From the NCBI GenBank assembly GCA_023853785.1, contig JAJIRX010000244.1:1-64000 (forward strand): DNA of 64,000 bases. The letters are read 5' to 3'. Source of the DNA: Psilocybe azurescens. Taxonomy: Eukaryota > Basidiomycota > Agaricomycetes > Agaricales > Agrocybaceae. This document shows positions 13,091 through 24,880 of the stretch, in pieces. The position numbers were made by a program, and so were the translations under genes. Positions within the stretch are counted from its first letter, which is position 1. Every line of letters starts with the position of its first letter. The notes under the pieces were generated by a model. That model saw nothing but the letters and a program-made list of their open reading frames with translations. It searched no databases and was not told where the DNA came from.

Positions 13091-13482
13091 TTATCGATAT
13101 CCATCTCCTCGTCCGACCGAGTGGCTGCATCCTTGGAGTTGAGATCTTCGGCGGGGAATAACTAACGTGAGCCGGCGCTGGAAACTTGACGGCTAGCACA
13201 GCGACGACTCACCGAGGAGGGCCAACGCCTTCGTTATTGCATCGGTCGCGTCATCTCTCCCCTCTCGCTGGATTGTCGAGACTGCCGAACGGGTATGAGG
13301 CCATGACCGTCAAATGAGTCGATAGCGACATTTCCTTACCTTCTCGACCGCATTCATCGCAGTCTCGAGTCGCGCAGACGTGCATCTCTACGTCTGGGCA
13401 TCATTAGGTTAGTTTGATGAGCTATTTTCTTAGATATACAACGACACTTACCTTGCTCTGTAGAAGAATTAGCGCCAGACAT
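13091..13482 (-). CDS. small four-exon protein, 74 aa, Cys-containing, function unknown
   Basis: Four exons on the minus strand, 13452-13482, 13340-13393, 13213-13281 and 13091-13161, are separated by introns of 58, 58 and 51 nt. All introns are GT-AG, all in phase 1, with GTAAGT, GTAAGG and GTGAGT donors. The exon total is 225 nt, exactly 75 codons with TAA. The protein begins MSGANSSTEQ, has a compact Cys cluster in exon 2 (VCATRDCDEC), a charged middle (IQREGRDDATDAITKAL) and a basic end. The regular phase and size make this more than chance. A different frame in exon 4 would read an acidic tail (DEEMDIDNEEASG), so the true C-terminus may differ if an indel is present. No family recognised. 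Confidence 0.5.
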
Positions 13483-14011
13483 TGATATTCGGTATTCGGT
13501 GTGAGTGCGTAGCGAGGATGTACTCGATGTGACGGATGATGGTGAAAAAGTTGATAGTGGGATTTGTGCCCGGTTTCTTCACGCGCGCTTAAGTATCGAT
13601 TCACTTTGGCGTTGTCGTTTACAAATGGTTAACTAAATAGATCTTTGCACTCTGTAGTCAGTAAAATACGTGTCTTTATCGCGTCAAATGGATTAAATTG
13701 AATGAACCGGCGAGTCGATAATAAAGTACATTCAATTGTTTAAATGTCGTGTGCGAGTCGCCGTCAGCGCTCGAAATGCGAATTCTTCGCGCACTCATCG
13801 ACTTCGCTGAGCGAGTCGAATACTGTATGTTTGATGTAAGGTCGACATACAGTAATTACATACATAAATTCTGTTTGTTTTACTAACAGAAGTTCTGTTC
13901 TTTAACTGTAAGTTCTATTTACACAAGTCATATTTGTATAACATACAGCAATTATATACACCATATCTGTATGTTTTACATACAGCTATTATATACAGCT
14001 ATTCTGTATCT
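13483..14011 (+). other. AT-rich intergenic stretch beside the copia insertion
   Basis: The stretch from about 13810 is rich in repeated TACATACAG/CTGTATGT-like words. The same words continue on the far side of the copia element at 18700-18910, so the element inserted into one AT-rich block. No gene seen. Confidence 0.45.
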
Positions 14012-14016
14012 TTGAC

Positions 14017-14224
14017 TATTGACAATTTATGTTTGGAATTCTTAATTTTATTGTGTAGACTTCGCAGCTACTTATATACATGTATCTACTGTAACTAGAA
14101 TACTCTACCAGCGTCTAATTATTTCTATGTATGGCATAGCCGAGGCCGAGATAATATTAGTAAGAATATTAATAAGATAAATCTTCAAGATAAATGTGTG
14201 GAATGTCCGAGCACATTCCCAACA
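14017..14224 (-). repeat. copia-1 3' LTR
   Basis: Reading the element strand, the LTR starts TGTTGGGAATG and ends TGTCAATA, so it has TG...TA ends rather than TG...CA. The boundary is fixed by the TTGAC duplication outside and by the primer site on the other copy. Confidence 0.9.
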
Positions 14225-14245
14225 CTCCCCCTTGCTCGGGCATCT

Positions 14246-17200
14246 CTAGAATACTCCAATTTCGAATGTGAGGTCCTGGTGTAATGTCCTAGGTAGTCCC
14301 TTGGTGAATATATCTGCTATATTTTCTCTGGTATTGATATAAACTAAATTGAGGGTGCCATTCTGGACAAGATCACGAAGAAAGTGGAGGGAGATGTCAA
14401 TGTGTTTGGTTTTGGAATAAAATTCCGGGTGGTGAGCGATTGAGACAGCTGCTTGGTTGTCTGAGAATATAGTTGAGGTAGTAGGAATATCAATTCCTAA
14501 TTCTGTGAATAATGTTCTGTGCCAGAGTACCTGTTTTGCGCAGTGAGTAGCAGCAGTGTACTCTGCTTCTGCAGTTGAAAGAGCTACTGTGCTCTGTTTC
14601 TTTGCACTCCAAGCGACAGCGCCTCCAGCTAGCTTGATAATGTATCCACTGATAGATTTCCTGTCTCTATCTGATGCCCAATCTGCATCACAGTAAATAT
14701 TTAATTCTTGGTTGATTTCCTCGGTTTCATGACCATAGGTGAGTTTGTAGTGTCGAGTACCTTTAAGGTAGCGAAATATTCGTTTAACAGCTGTCCAGTG
14801 CTGTTTCTGAGGGTTCTTGGTGAACTGTGCGAGTTTCTGGACAGAAAATGCGATGTCTGGCCGGGTTCCAATTGCCAAATACATAAGTGATCCTATAAGT
14901 GTTGCATAGCTAGCACTGGCTTGTTCTAGCTGCTCCCCTGCTCGTCCAATTTTCCTTGAGGTACATCTGGATTGTCAAGCTTCACATTTGGATCCATGGG
15001 AGTAGTGACTGGGTTTACATCCTCAAGACCAAATTTCTTGAGTAGTTGATTAATGTAGGCAGTTTGCGAAATGGAAATGACTTTGGAATGGTGATCTTGT
15101 ATAACATTCATTCCTAGAAGTAGTGAGGGTTGTCCCAGCGATTTAATATCAAATTTCTGGCGTAATTGTTGCTCCAATAAATCGTTCCGAGCATCTGAGT
15201 TTGCAATAGATAGGATGTCATCTACCCAGACAAGTAGGATCTCAAATTCTTCACCCTCTTGTCTTTTGTAGCAGCAGTAATCGGATTTGAGCCTAGTGAA
15301 TCCCAAGTCCTTCATGACTGTATCAAATTCCTTGTTCCAAACATTTCCAGCTTGTTTGAGACCATACAATGAGCGCCTAAGTCGACAGACACGTCCTGAT
15401 CCATCATTATATCCAGGAGGTTGTCGCATATATAGTTCTTCTTCAATATATCCATTTAAATAAGCTCCCTTGACGTCAAGCTGTCGAAGACTCCATCCAT
15501 GGACTGCTGAGAGTGCGAGTAAAGTGCGTAAAGTTTCAAAGCGCATAACTGGTGCGAATGTCCCATCATTGCTGTAGTCTATTCCTGGCTTCTGTGAGAA
15601 ACCCTGTGCAACAAGTCTTGCCTTGTATTTAATTATATTCCCTTCAGCGTCATGTTTCTTGGTGAATAGCCATTTGCAGCCTATAGGTTCTCGATCCCTT
15701 GGTAAGTTTTGTAGTTCCCAAGTCCCCATCTTCTCCAGAGTGTTTAATTCTTCGTCTATAGCTTCCTGCCATGCTTCAGATTCGCTTCCTGCAAGTGCTT
15801 CTTCAATTCTTAAAGGCAAGCTGCTTTCTGAATTTCTTGAAGCTAGCATTGCAATTTCAGTTTCTGAAGCAACATTGGTTCGTTCTGTTTGCTTAGCCTT
15901 TGAAGATTCTGTTGGACGAGTGATATCTGGTGTAGGGAGTGGAATAGGAGTGGGTGTATTGAATCTTGATGACGGAGTTCGCGCCTGAGGGTTGTGAGAC
16001 TTCTTGTAGTCAATTTGCATTGTTCTGGTGCGTAGTTGGCGATTATTTGAATCACTGGAAGTTATGACTGGTTGAACAATTTTTCTGATTGTATTTCGTT
16101 GGTTTGTGCGTCTGGAACTGGTCCTGGCTCCCCTCAGATGCCAAACCAGGTACTGTAGTAATTATTTCAAGTTCCCTAGGTTCATCATTTTCATTAAAAG
16201 CGAAATTCCGGGATGTCTTGATGCTTCTATGTTTGCTGTCATAATAGCGAATTGATTTGGATCCATCATTGAATCCTACAAAGACCATCTTGTGCGATTT
16301 TGGGTGCAGTTTGGATCGGTTCTGGGACTCATCTAGGACCCATACATCGCATCCAAACTCTCTGAGGTGTGAAACATCAGGTTTGGAACCATTCCAAGCT
16401 TCGTAAGGTGTCAGGCCTTTAAGCGCCCTGGTAGGCGCCCTGTTTCGAAGGTAATTGGCATGGGAGACTGCTTCATCCCATAAAAATCAGGTAGCTTCTT
16501 CGAAATTAGCATGGCTCTTGCAAGCTCCAGGTGTGTACGGTTAAATCGCTCTGCTACTCCATTTTGTGATTGAGAATAAGGTGCAGTGGTTTGTACTTCA
16601 ATGCCTCTTTCTTCTGCCCATGTCTTTATTTCTTTGTTGACTAACTCCTTCCCATTGTCAAAGCGCATCCACTTTGGGTGTTTTCCAAATTTCCTTTCCA
16701 GTAGGGTAGCATGGTCTTTTATCCGGGCTGAGGCCTCTGTTTTATCCTTCATAAATTTTACTCCACTGAAGCGGACTGCATCATCTGTGAATGAGATGTA
16801 GTATTTGAAGCCTCCAATAGACTGAACTCCTGCTGGTCCCCAAACATCACTCATAAATCCTTCTCCAGGAATCTCTGAGCGATTGTCTGCCTCTTTTGGG
16901 AATGGTTTGTGAGCCTGTTTTGCTTGGATACAAGCCTCACATGTTGGGGAAGGAATAGATGTGTGATCTATCTCCATTCCATTTACCAGCTCCTCCCGGC
17001 TGATTTGTTGCAAAGATGACATGGATATGTGTCCAAATTTTCGGTGCCATTGGTCCCAGGTAAGCTTCTGCGATGAAGCATAGTTTGTCTTCTCTTTTCC
17101 GGGTAGTTGTGCACGGGCTAATAATAGGTAAAGCCTATTAGACTTGATTCCTTTTCCAATTATTTTATCCTTGGAATCTGATATGGAGCATCCACCTTTG

Positions 17201-18394
17201 GTAAATTTAACATGCCCATTTGCATCATCAATTCTGCTGATTGATAGTAGGCAGTTTGGAGCATCAGGGACATGTAGGACATTGCGGAGTTGGTGTCGGA
17301 ATGTTTTTCCATCCACAGAGAAATTAACAATGACTGTTCCACGGCCTTGAGCAGTGACAGGGCTTAATCCGAGGCCCTGTATGGTTGAATCTTTGAGTGG
17401 TGTATAATCAATAAATGCCTCCTTCATGGTACAGATATGTGAGGTTGTTCCTGAGTCTAATATCCAATCATATTTCGAAAATTCTCTGTGTTGTTCTGCA
17501 GGCGCAAATGCCATGTATGATGCATCATTAAGATTTGATGTGATTGACTCCTGTGCTTGATTTGTGCGCCCTGCCCTATTTGGTCCTCTTCGGCCTTTAG
17601 GTCCCTGACCTTCCCTTCCACCACCTTTAGCCCAACATTCCTTTGATATGTGACCTTTTTGTGGCAGTTGTAACATTCTTTGTCCGATGAATCCGATGAT
17701 TTGTTGAATTTTCTGTTGTTCCTTGAGTTGCCAGATTGTCTAGCCTGTAAGGATGTCTGTGTTGAGTCACCAGACCTAGACTTGCGACGTCTATCTTCTT
17801 CCATGAGAATAGCCACAAGTTCATGAGAGGATAATTGAGGTTTATTCCCACTTGACCCAAGATAAGATGTTGTATAAGTGTCCCATGACTCGGGAAGTGA
17901 TGTGATTAAAATCATTACAAAATCTTCATCTGGTACTTTACTGCCCATAACATGCAGTTCCTCCTGTAGCTGGCGCAATTTTGATATATGTTCCACCATA
18001 TTGAATCCTTCTTCTGCTGTTGCTCTGTACAATGCCCTTCGTGTGGCCAAAATTCCAAGTCGGCCTTTGGATTCCTTCACTGTGGTAAGTTGTTCCCACA
18101 TTTGGCGTGCTGTGACTGCACCACTGATGTGTATTATTTCCGAATCTGAGATTGACAGCTCAATTCGGACTCGTGCCTTGCATCCTGTTCTCTCCATTTC
18201 TTCTGAGCTTCCAGCTCTTGTGCAGTTGGTTTTCCGGGGTCAGCTGATTCTGGTGCCTTTGCATCAATTGCAATATGGTCTTCCAGTCCAAGGTCAGTGA
18301 ATACTGCAAGCATTCTTCGCTTCCATGGCATCCAATTATCTGCCTTCAGCATGGGAATCCGGTAGGGTCCAGATGTGCTATATTCGTCCGACAT
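14246..18394 (-). CDS. copia-1 Gag-Pol polyprotein (five single-base frame breaks)
   Basis: From the ATG at 18394 the order is as follows. A UBN2-type Gag comes first (LKADNWMPWKRRM), then a CCHC zinc knuckle (CYNCHKK then GHISKEC near 17650-17690) and an aspartic protease (WILDSGTTSHIC near 17430-17465). The integrase has an HHCC zinc site (HRKFGH...CEACIQAK) and a DDE core (MSDVWG, MRFDNGKE, QNGVAERFNRT). The reverse transcriptase has QLDVKGAYLNG, YGLKQAG and the WVDD catalytic box near 15215. RNase H carries STAEAEYTA near 14570. The frame breaks near 18187, 17660, 16490, 16125 and 14945. Each is repaired by one more base in an A, A, T, G and G run respectively. With identical LTRs, sequencing indels are a better explanation than decay. 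Confidence 0.92.
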
Positions 18395-18470
18395 CTTGAT
18401 TGCGAGTTAAAAATAAATGAGGATGAGTGTGGCTGTTGAGAATTCAAGTACGAGTTTTAATGTACAGGCA

Positions 18471-18484
18471 CGGGGCCCATAACC
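18471..18484 (-). promoter_or_regulatory. copia-1 primer binding site, half-tRNA type
   Basis: On the element strand GGTTATGGGCCCCG directly follows the 5' LTR end. The core GGTTATGGGCCC matches the Drosophila copia primer site as I remember it. That site pairs with the anticodon region of initiator tRNA-Met (a cleaved 5' half), not the usual 3' CCA end. Confidence 0.75.
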
Positions 18485-18692
18485 TATTGACAATTTATGT
18501 TTGGAATTCTTAATTTTATTGTGTAGACTTCGCAGCTACTTATATACATGTATCTACTGTAACTAGAATACTCTACCAGCGTCTAATTATTTCTATGTAT
18601 GGCATAGCCGAGGCCGAGATAATATTAGTAAGAATATTAATAAGATAAATCTTCAAGATAAATGTGTGGAATGTCCGAGCACATTCCCAACA
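18485..18692 (-). repeat. copia-1 5' LTR
   Basis: Identical to the copy at 14017-14224 over all 208 bp. It is followed outside by the target duplication TTGAC. It should hold the promoter for the element, with TATATA-like words near its centre. Confidence 0.9.
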
Positions 18693-18893
18693 TTGACAAA
18701 CAGCCAAAGAAAAGAAGTCATGTTTATTCAGGTGTTTTATTTACTTACAGCTTAGAAACAGAAACGGTGTTTGTTCAAAATACAGCTACCGAACAGAATA
18801 TATGTTTGATATCTGTATTATTTCTAAACATAAATACTATATGTCATACTTACATCAATTCTTACATAAGTCATGTATATAAATCGCTGTATG

Positions 18894-19531
18894 TCAGACA
18901 TACAGCGGTCGGCGCCAGCAGTGTATCTCAAACCATCTCACCCAAAAAAAAATGCATGCTATGCGTGAGATTTGTCGTTGACTGCGGACTGGTATGTCGG
19001 ACGTTAACAAGGAATACCCCCAGAACCCGTGCATGAGAACGGATGGGCATTTGAGCTTGAGTCCTCTTGATCTCAAGATAGCATCATGATATCAGGGTAG
19101 GTTCAGGGATTGATGGAGTCCTGGGATCGACGAACATCATAAGTCGTGTAATTGACACGGAGGACCTTGTAATGATAGGTCTTATCGTTTACAATTTCAA
19201 TGCTGTGTACTTCATCATCAGTGTGTGCACGATTGATATGATCGTAAGTATGCCCCAGTAGCCTCGAAAGAAGGTGAATCTTGAGATTAAAAATAAATGT
19301 CTGTAGTCGACGTGAGAATGAAGATCCATATATTACACAGCAGCCAACGTACCTCTGAAACTGCAGGGTCATTGCGATTATCATCCACCCACTGGTAGAG
19401 ATTGAGACTGTAGACTCTGTAGACTTGGATGAGGCTTGTTTGACCCGTGTAGCAATGCGTCTAAGAAGTCTTTCACGACGCTGGTGGCGTGTGATCGAGT
19501 CATCACTGGACACATTCAGTGAACTATTCAC
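18894..19531 (-). pseudogene. remnant of a Plavaka/CxC2-type transposon protein (C-terminal part)
   Basis: The minus-strand frame 19531-19103 ends in VLRVNYTTYDVRRSQDSINP, a block I associate with C-terminal parts of Plavaka-type transposon proteins of basidiomycetes. Further pieces follow in other frames: DIMML, then GFWGYSLLTSD and FFWVRWFE near 18950. A possible intron with donor GTACGT lies near 19300-19350. Stops and frame changes show decay, unlike the resolvable one-base breaks elsewhere. It sits between copia-1 and the duplicated 2H-phosphoesterase segment, whose left edge coincides with this frame's first codon. The family assignment rests on recall of the motif. Confidence 0.5.
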
Positions 19532-20247
19532 GTGATTGATGGTCTTCAGGAAAGTCGGTCACTGCCAGCAGCGCTCCCACGTTGAATCGTTTCTACGACA
19601 TATAAGTATGCTTCAGATCTATTCATATCTTCACGCCCGCCGAGAGAGCTCGATCCACCGTAACGCTGCTTTTGGCACCGTGGACACGCACGGGATTTCG
19701 CTTTGTCGGAGCAACGTTAGAGATGGGACAATTTGGTATTAGGTGGGTGCGCACTGTCGTCGTATGTCTTCTTTCGCATCTTGTGCTTTAATCGCTGGCA
19801 GTGGAAATAGCGCGCGTGTCGTGCTGTACGTATGACTCGAGAAGAAGAAGAGAAGAGGGCATTGATCCATTCTGGAGCCTCATTCACTCCGCAGCTGTCG
19901 TTTCCCCAGGAGAACTTTACTGGAGCTGAGATGCAATGCGGAGTGAGACATCATGGCGTTGGCGCTCTGATTTTCCTTCTTCCTTCTGGCTCGTTATGCG
20001 TTATGCATTTATGGTATTCTACATCGCGCATTCATCTCATTTACACTCCCCCCGTCGATAATGGATAGGAGAGACGAAGTTGAGATCTGAGAACCGACAT
20101 CATTCCTGTCGTTCCATGCCCGTCAACCTATTGCTTGCTTGCTTCCCTTTCGTTCCGAAATGTTCTTTCCATACATCATCACATCATGCATCATCGTCAT
20201 CTGCTCTGACATACATCTACACACCTACTCCTTTCTTTTGAGCAGGA

Positions 20248-23200
20248 TGAGTACGAGTACGATTCCGAGCCAGCCCATCCCTCCCACTTCTCCGGCTGTA
20301 GCTGACCAGACCCGGAACTAATACCCAACCACAACCTTGGGGGCCCGAGGACCGGCATCTGCAAACATATCGAAAGGGGATGGAGATGGCGAAACGCATG
20401 ATGGATTAGGTAGGGAAATTGTCCGTGGCGGATATGGTGCGATACCCAACCGCGGTCGGGGTCGAGGTCGGGGTCGAGGTCGCTGAGGAGGAAGAGGTAG
20501 AGGCAGCGATACGGTCCCTAGAGCTGGTGCCCCTGAATTTAACGTGGTTGGGAGCACAGACAGCCGGTCCCTGGAACATCACAACCAGCTTCGACTCCGA
20601 CACCCCCGAATGTTGCGAAGGCCAACCACCACGGCTGGAGGATGCCAGAAATTGTGTGTACGCGCCCAACGCACTGTAAGCAATAATCCAGCTGCTACAC
20701 ACATATGCGTGTTTTGATTTTGATTTTGATTTTGAATTGCTTGTGTTCGACACCCATCTCCCGCTTCCGTTTTGACGATTTGATCCTTGTTGGATTCTTA
20801 TTCGTCGTACCCTACAACACGATACGATTGCTGTTGGACTGTGTATGCGCACGCGACCCGCCCGCGCCAGTCCTTGCTCTCCCTCTTATAAGACACCCCT
20901 ATCCTCACCCTCATTTCAATTTTACTCCCATTTTTGCCTGTCCCTCTCCGTGCACACACATATATTTGCGCATACACTCACTAATATTCATTGATATCTA
21001 CCTACCCCGCACATATACACCTCTCCTTATTTGTTTTTTTAACCCTCATTCCCATCCCATTCCCATTTTCTCTCGTCAGCACACATATATACTCACTACC
21101 ATCCACCTACCCTACATCCACCTCGCATGTATGCACCTCTCCTCTATGCTGGCCTCTCCTTATTCCCTTCCATGCTTGGGTTGCCTACTGTGTTAAATAC
21201 GTACTGATGTTTGCTTATTTTAACAGCACAACCACGCCGAGCTCCAGGACCGCACAGGGGCTTTTCAATCTGCCCTCTTCGGGTCTCCATCCTCATCGCA
21301 CAAGCACAAGCACAAGCACAAGCACAAGCACGCGCAGCCTATGACATCCGCCCCCGCCCCCGCTCCAACCACCGAGACTGCTACTACCGATACTCCGAAC
21401 TTGAGTAAACTAGCCGAGTACCTCGATGTCGATGTCGATGTCGATGTTCAAGGTGTCACCGATCCCAATTCCACAGCAACGATGACAATAGCGGCGTCGC
21501 AAACTCTAGGACCGTCTACAACTAGGGTTCGACCTCGAGTGACGTAAACCAGCACAAGGCTACGGTCGAACCCAGAAATGACCAGGAAAGGGACAGGGAC
21601 GAAGGGAATGGGAATAAGCAAAAAGGCGATCGAGGACGGGCATCCGTGGTGGTATCACCCTCTGTCGAAGGGCTCGACTCGAGCATCGTCATCGACCCGC
21701 GGAGGATGCACATAACATTGGGGGTGATGGCTCTCAGTCTCGATCCTCTAGGGAATGAGGATGGGGGTGGAGGTGGAGGTGATAACGGGAACGGGAACTG
21801 GAACGGGCGGGAGAAATGGAATGGGAACGGGAACGGAAGGAAAGTGCCCCCACCGGTGGTCGAGACTGCCGAGGCGAACAAGGAGGGAATGTACCGAACG
21901 TGCGGCCAGCTTTAAACACGAACCCAACTTCGACGCCAACTCCAACTTCGACGCCAACTCCAACTTCGACGCCAACTCCAACTTCGACGCCAACTCCAAC
22001 TTCGACGCCAACTCCAACTTCGACGCCAACTCCAACTTCGACGCCAACTCCAACTTCGACGCCAACTCCAACTTCGACTCCAGAGGTGATACATGGATGC
22101 AGGACTGATAACGAGGATCCCACGTCTAAGCCTGTGCCTGCACTCGACGAAAAGATCCATCCCCGAATCCGAGTCCGAATCCCAATTCTGACCCAGAGAG
22201 TGCGAACCCACCACAAACTAAGACAGTCGCCAGCGTACTCAGTCTCCTGTCCTCGCTCAAACCGCGTATCTCTGCGATTCTGGCGGGTGGCAACGGCGTC
22301 GTGATGCCACTGGAGGTTATGGGTGTGCTTAAGACGGTGAGGATGCCTGGGCCTGTACCTAACATTACCCCTCATCGGGCAGGGGCGGGGTTTCCGGGCA
22401 GTGTTTCGGAGGGTAGACGGTCTGGAGTGATGAGTGCGGGTGCGGGTGCGGATGGTGGAGGGGTGGATGTAAAGGGTGGAGGCGGCAGAGTGGAAGCCAA
22501 GCAGCGACAGGAAAAAGAGAAGGAGAGAGAGAAGGAGAGAGTGGGCGCTGGCGTGCTATACATCGGCCCGCGGGATGTGAAAGTGCAGGTGATGGCGGGG
22601 GCGGGGGCAAAGTCCATATCTGCGGAAGGAGAGAACGATGAATATGGAGAGCGACGAAAGTTGATGGAAATTTGCTGTAAGTCCCTTCTCCAATGATCCG
22701 CGTCTTGCCAGTGAAGATTTCTTACTGATGTTCTGACTTTCTTTGCCTGTTCGATTCTCGGTTGTGTATTCTCGAATACCTTGCATACCGCATACCTCGA
22801 ACATCGAACTTGAAAAAAAAATAGCGCTCGTCAACACGACATTTAAAGAAGCTGGATATCTCACGGACACCCGTCCTTTGAAGGTAAATCTTGTACTTCC
22901 TCTCCCTTCACAATTCTTTTATTCATCGAGTCATGCACCACGCAAAGCTACATTGCATCATCCTAAACGCGAGCCATCGAAAGCCAAGCAAGCGGATCCC
23001 GTTTTGTTATACGGATATTTTGGAGTCGCGAGATGCGATGAGGGTGTTGGAGGGTGGCGATGCAGATGCAGGTGTGCATGTACTACAGACTGCAGGCATT
23101 ACCACTTCGGCGTCGCTGGGAGAGACATCTGCAGCTGGATTAGCGCAGGACGGGGTAGGGGCAAGGGATAGCCAGGATCCTGGAAATCCGGGCGGAAGAC

Positions 23201-23334
23201 TACGTCCTGTACAAGTCCCACCTCCTATCGGCATCAACCTGGGCACCTACCGCGTCGACGAGATCCAGCTCTGGGAGATGGGCAGTCGAGGCCCAGATGG
23301 TGGGTATGTTAGTTGTGGGGGCGTTCTGAAGTAG
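20248..23334 (+). pseudogene. AKAP7/ASCC1-like 2H phosphoesterase, degenerate copy
   Basis: The first catalytic motif is HITLGVM near 21711. The central helix-rich block (SVLSLLSSLKPRISAIL near 22230) and the C-terminal signature VDEIQLWEMGS...YVSCGGV (about 23256-23325) belong to the AKAP7-type 2H domain. Introns 22677-22824 and 22884-22947 splice cleanly. Four lesions mark it as a pseudogene. A TAA stop lies about 24 codons after the ATG. The donor after the 17-nt micro-exon 20871-20887 reads AT instead of GT. The second catalytic motif reads HCI where copy B has HCT (22951-22959). An 18-bp minisatellite disrupts the centre. 2H enzymes act on RNA 2',3' ends or cyclic phosphodiesters; ASCC1 relatives act in RNA or alkylation-repair complexes. 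Confidence 0.8.
21925..22078 (+). repeat. 18-bp minisatellite, about 8.5 units
   Basis: The unit GCCAACTCCAACTTCGAC is repeated almost perfectly. In two frames it reads NFDANS or TSTPTP repeats, and on the minus strand Val/Gly- or Leu/Ala/Ser-rich repeats that produce many spurious open frames. It is absent from the paired copy at 59-62 kb, so it arose or expanded after the duplication, or was lost there by deletion. Confidence 0.9.
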
Positions 23335-23989
23335 AATGCACCTCAGGATCGGGGACATCTAGCATCCGTACAGGTATTTTTTTTTCTTGTCTATTTATGT
23401 CTGTTGGGGCATAGCCCTATGCCGTACAGGTATTGTATTATGATTCCAACCTCTCTCTTTTCTATATTGACACTGTATACTCTCATCGTGTGGAACAGCT
23501 CCCTGTTCTAGCGGAGACGTGGCCGTAACAGAGCGCAGTGAGTCCAAGAAACGATGATTGCCATACCAGAGGGATTAGATTCAAGCATACCACAAGCACG
23601 TTGTATCATAGATATCCTGCCGATATCCACAGATTGCGTAGCTTCTGGATTTACAGCGTGTCCGCAGTGTCTACTGGCAGAGATGGTAGCGCAGATGACC
23701 ATATATTGATCACTGTTACTAAGCGAAGGACGTGTTCCGGGTGAGGAAGATTGGAGAAGCGCTTCGAGACTTGTTAGCTTGAGAAGATGTCAATCTATCC
23801 CAAAGTGATTGGGAGTGAGTCGTGTCGGGGACGTTGCTTAGATCACAGTCCAAATTTGGATAAAACAAGAGTCAAAGCGAGCTGAGAGAGAAATTCAGCG
23901 ACGTCGACCAAGCTGTATTTATGCAACGTTCAAACAATAATCCATCAGTAATCACAAAACTTTCGGTAAATTTCTATTTAAGCATAATG
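23335..23989 (+). other. 3' flank of copy A and spacer, no gene
   Basis: To 23765 this is the duplicated 3' flank of the phosphoesterase gene. From 23766 to 23989 nothing recognisable was seen. Confidence 0.5.
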
Positions 23990-24880
23990 AAGCGTAGTGG
24001 TAATGTCCTGTATTCCGTTGAGAAAGGATGTATCCAAGGTTTTGAATAAAGCCACTTACTGATGCGATGGGGCCCATGGCATTAGCCACATTAGGAGTAG
24101 AGACGGCGCACTTCAGTCTTCTAATGAATCTATATAACGCATAAGGGCAATTCAACAGACCATACATTATCAGTACATGTGTACACGACAGCGCTTAGTT
24201 CGTACTTAGTTCAGACATGTGCAAAGTTTAAGTAATCGTTGTTATTCAAATACTAAGGATATATGACATGGTAGAAATATAGAAAGTAGAAAAGAGATAT
24301 CATAATCGTTAAAAGTCGTGAAACGCGGAGAAGGCGGTAAGAGGCAGGGTAAGAGAGAGCAGGAGGGAGGAAAGAAATAGGGAGGCAGCACCCCATAGGA
24401 TATACATGTAACAAATAGCTATCACTCCTTGTTTTTACCTTTGGAAGGGTCGTCCGTCTTCGCAAGCTTTGCTTGAGACTTTTCCTCGCCCTCAGCCTGT
24501 CGTGGATCCACAGTGTCATCGTCCGTGCGCCCTCGCTTCTTTCGTCCCGGCGCCACCAACTCTTCCTTCATGGTATCGGTGGCCTTGCGATTAATCAAGG
24601 GAATCGCTGACCAGGCCGAGGCAGTGGTCTTCATAACATTGAATAAATCGGCGACGTCCCCGTGAATTTGAGCATAATGTTCGGGTTTGAGATGGTTGCC
24701 ATGACCTACACGCTGCATGCCATCTACACTCAGAGCATATCTCATAGCTTCTATGGTTGAAGCGAGGCTTCTTGGCAAGTTGCATGTCGACGGAGGCATG
24801 AAACCTTTCAGTAGATTGAGAATGCTTTCGGTCGTGCAACACTCGATTCTGGCTGGGAATCCATAAGATGTCATTAACAT
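23990..24880 (-). repeat. duplicate of the FunK1 kinase 3' end and its downstream flank
   Basis: Nearly identical to 46982-47197 plus 49288-49945; in that locus the two parts are separated by a 2.1-kb insertion. This copy keeps the uninterrupted junction (TTAGTTCAG at 24206-24214), giving the empty site that defines the insertion at 47198-49287. Confidence 0.88.
24422..24880 (-). pseudogene. FunK1 kinase C-terminal fragment
   Basis: The frame 24880 to 24422 matches the last ~150 residues of the FunK1 gene ending at 49498. Both share ARIEC, TESIL, MPPSTCN, PRSLASTIEAMRYALSVDG and the Lys-rich end KGKNKE. Upstream of 24880 the kinase similarity stops, so only the C-terminal tail and 3' flank were copied or retained. 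No catalytic motif remains. The tail follows the kinase lobe in the family and has no known function. Few differences separate the copies, suggesting a fairly recent duplication. Confidence 0.75.

Larger units (their letters stand above)
14017..18692 (-). mobile_element. complete Ty1/copia LTR retrotransposon (copia-1)
   Basis: A 4,676-bp element lies on the minus strand, bounded by two 208-bp LTRs that I read as identical base for base. It is flanked by the 5-bp duplication TTGAC (14012-14016 and 18693-18697). Internally, in the element's direction, it has a primer binding site abutting the 5' LTR, a gag-pol region 18394 to 14246 and a polypurine tract (14225-14233 read as AAGGGGGAG) abutting the 3' LTR. 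The domain order PR-IN-RT-RH is that of copia. Identical LTRs mean very recent insertion. Confidence 0.93.
19528..23765 (+). repeat. segmental duplication, copy A (partner at 59216-62717)
   Basis: Starting at ATTCACGTGATTGATGG and ending at TTCCGGGTGAGGAAGA, the segment is clearly homologous along its length to 59216-62717, with scattered substitutions and indels. It carries about 0.7 kb of upstream sequence and one multi-exon gene. Copy A is longer because it keeps a central coding block and an 18-bp minisatellite. I found no terminal inverted repeats or target duplication, so plain segmental duplication is the simpler reading. Confidence 0.85.

Noticed and set aside
20217..20557. Arg/Pro-rich and Gly-rich open frames on both strands
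   Set aside because: They arise from the GGGTCGAGGTC-type repeat encoding the Arg/Gly-rich N-terminus of the phosphoesterase gene.
21748..22375. Long minus-strand Val/Gly and Ser/Leu-repeat frames
   Set aside because: Artefacts of the 18-bp minisatellite, which is open in most frames.
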